Part shown: positions 5,434 to 6,377 of the stretch, piece by piece
How positions within the stretch are numbered: the first letter of the stretch is position 1
How the letters are laid out: every line of letters begins with the position of its first letter
DNA from: CAIZGX01 sp044371535
GTDB lineage: Bacteria > Bacteroidota > Bacteroidia > Flavobacteriales_D > Sanyastnellaceae
Direction: 5' to 3'
Length of the DNA: 6,377 nt
Assembly: GCA_044371535.1 (NCBI GenBank)
Contig: JBILTL010000118.1
Span: 1-6,377 of the forward strand
Position numbers and translations under genes: made by a program
The notes under the pieces: model-generated
What the model was told of the DNA's origin: nothing
Databases searched by the model: none
Seen by the model: only the letters and a program-made list of their open reading frames with translations

Positions 5434-6377
5434 ATGAGACAAGGAAATATTTCAGTTCAAACCGAAAACATTTTTCCCATTATTAAAAAATTCTTGTATT
5501 CAGATCACGAGATCTTTTTACGCGAGTTAGTCAGCAACGCAGTAGATGCGTGTCAAAAGTCAAAGACATTAGGTAGCCTCGGAGAACTTAAAGAAGGTGC
5601 GGAGAACTACAGAGTTGAAGTTATCTTGAATGAAACCGATAATACCATCACTATTCGCGACAATGGAGTGGGTATGTCTGAAGAGGAAGTAGATAAGTAC
5701 ATCAATCAAATCGCTTTCAGCGGTGCAGAAGAATTCGTAAGCAAATACAAAGACGCGCAAATCATTGGTCACTTCGGATTAGGTTTCTATTCCGCGTTTA
5801 TGGTGGCGAAGGAAGTGGAAATTATTTCGAAATCAAGAAAAGATGCGCCTGCTGTTAAATGGGTGTGCGACGGGTCACCAAACTTCACCATGGAAACAGT
5901 AGAGAAAGAAACCTTTGGTACCGATATCGTTTTGCATATTGCAGACGATTCTACAGAGTTTTCGGAAAAGTCTCGCCTAGAGGGTATCTTGAATAAATAT
6001 TGTCGCTTTATGCCGGTGGAAATTGTTTTCGGAACGAAAACAGAATACATCGACGATCCAAGCGGAGAGAAAGATGACAAAGGAAATGCGAAGCGTGTTG
6101 AAACAACCGTTGACAACATCATCAATTCAACCACTCCACTTTGGACAAAAAAACCAGCCGATCTTCAACAAGAAGATTACGATAAATTCTACCGTGATTT
6201 GTATCCGTATTCCTTCGAAGATCCATTGTTCCATATACATGTTAATGTAGATTACCCTTTCAACCTTACAGGAATTTTATTCTTCCCTAAGTTGAAAGCA
6301 AACATGGAAAACAACCGAAACAAAGTTCAGTTGTATAGCAATCAGGTGTTCATCACCGATGAAGTGAAGAACATTCT
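5434..6377 (+). CDS. htpG: Molecular chaperone HtpG (bacterial Hsp90), N-terminal part
   Basis: HtpG is the cytoplasmic ATP-dependent dimeric chaperone of the Hsp90 family, which remodels client proteins together with the DnaK system and is typically heat-induced. The window holds 314 codons, roughly half of a usual 600-680 residue protein, and ends inside the gene with no stop. The GHKL ATPase domain is complete in its key motifs: ELVSNAVDA (31-39, catalytic Glu31 and Mg-binding Asn35), the lid start DNGVGM (76-81, with nucleotide-binding Asp76), and GHFGLGFYS (112-120). The sequence then continues through GTDIVLHI into the middle domain, with the typical TTPLWTKKPADL segment. A charged stretch DPSGEKDDKGNAKR lies in the early middle domain. 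The ATG at 5434 is chosen because the ENIFPIIKKFLYSDHEIFLRE block sits at the usual distance from the N-terminus. There is no Shine-Dalgarno sequence. Upstream lie a terminator, paired repeats and a -24/-12 like promoter. Confidence 0.97.
   Translation, partial: MRQGNISVQTENIFPIIKKFLYSDHEIFLRELVSNAVDACQKSKTLGSLGELKEGAENYRVEVILNETDNTITIRDNGVGMSEEEVDKYINQIAFSGAEEFVSKYKDAQIIGHFGLGFYSAFMVAKEVEIISKSRKDAPAVKWVCDGSPNFTMETVEKETFGTDIVLHIADDSTEFSEKSRLEGILNKYCRFMPVEIVFGTKTEYIDDPSGEKDDKGNAKRVETTVDNIINSTTPLWTKKPADLQQEDYDKFYRDLYPYSFEDPLFHIHVNVDYPFNLTGILFFPKLKANMENNRNKVQLYSNQVFITDEVKNI

Overview
The window looks like chromosomal DNA from a member of the Bacteroidota, probably Flavobacteriales or a relative. 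The main reasons are a large secreted protein ending in a type IX secretion (T9SS) C-terminal sorting domain, a type of secretion known only from this phylum, the lack of Shine-Dalgarno sequences before the starts, and A/T-rich leaders. Nothing suggests phage, plasmid or transposon DNA. The ParA and ParB proteins look like the chromosomal Soj/Spo0J type.

Layout: (1) 1-1276, minus strand: parB (5' part only, cut by the window edge) and parA, overlapping by 8 bp with parA first. (2) 1277-1494: a 218-bp divergent intergenic region with two direct copies of a parS-like half-site 11 bp apart, a probable parA promoter, and two short inverted repeats. (3) 1495-2304, plus strand: a trimeric-type purine nucleoside phosphorylase. 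(4) 2403-5303, plus strand: a 966-residue modular secreted protein (signal peptide, seven FG-GAP/VCBS calcium-loop repeats, ASPIC/UnbV domain, Ig-like domains, T9SS sorting domain), followed by a strong intrinsic terminator. (5) 5434-6377, plus strand: the N-terminal half of the chaperone HtpG (Hsp90), cut by the window edge. It is preceded by an unusual control region: an array of TGTCAG-type inverted half-sites, a perfect 16-bp palindrome, and a correctly spaced -24/-12 (sigma-54 type) promoter-like element.

The genes do not form one pathway. ParA and ParB act together in chromosome segregation, pnp does purine salvage, the large protein is exported to the cell surface or medium, and HtpG is a stress chaperone. 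All the gene families are known. The most interesting signals are in non-coding DNA: the htpG control region, which looks like sigma-54-linked heat-shock control, and the parS-like half-sites at the parA promoter. I see no evidence of a wholly new multi-gene system.
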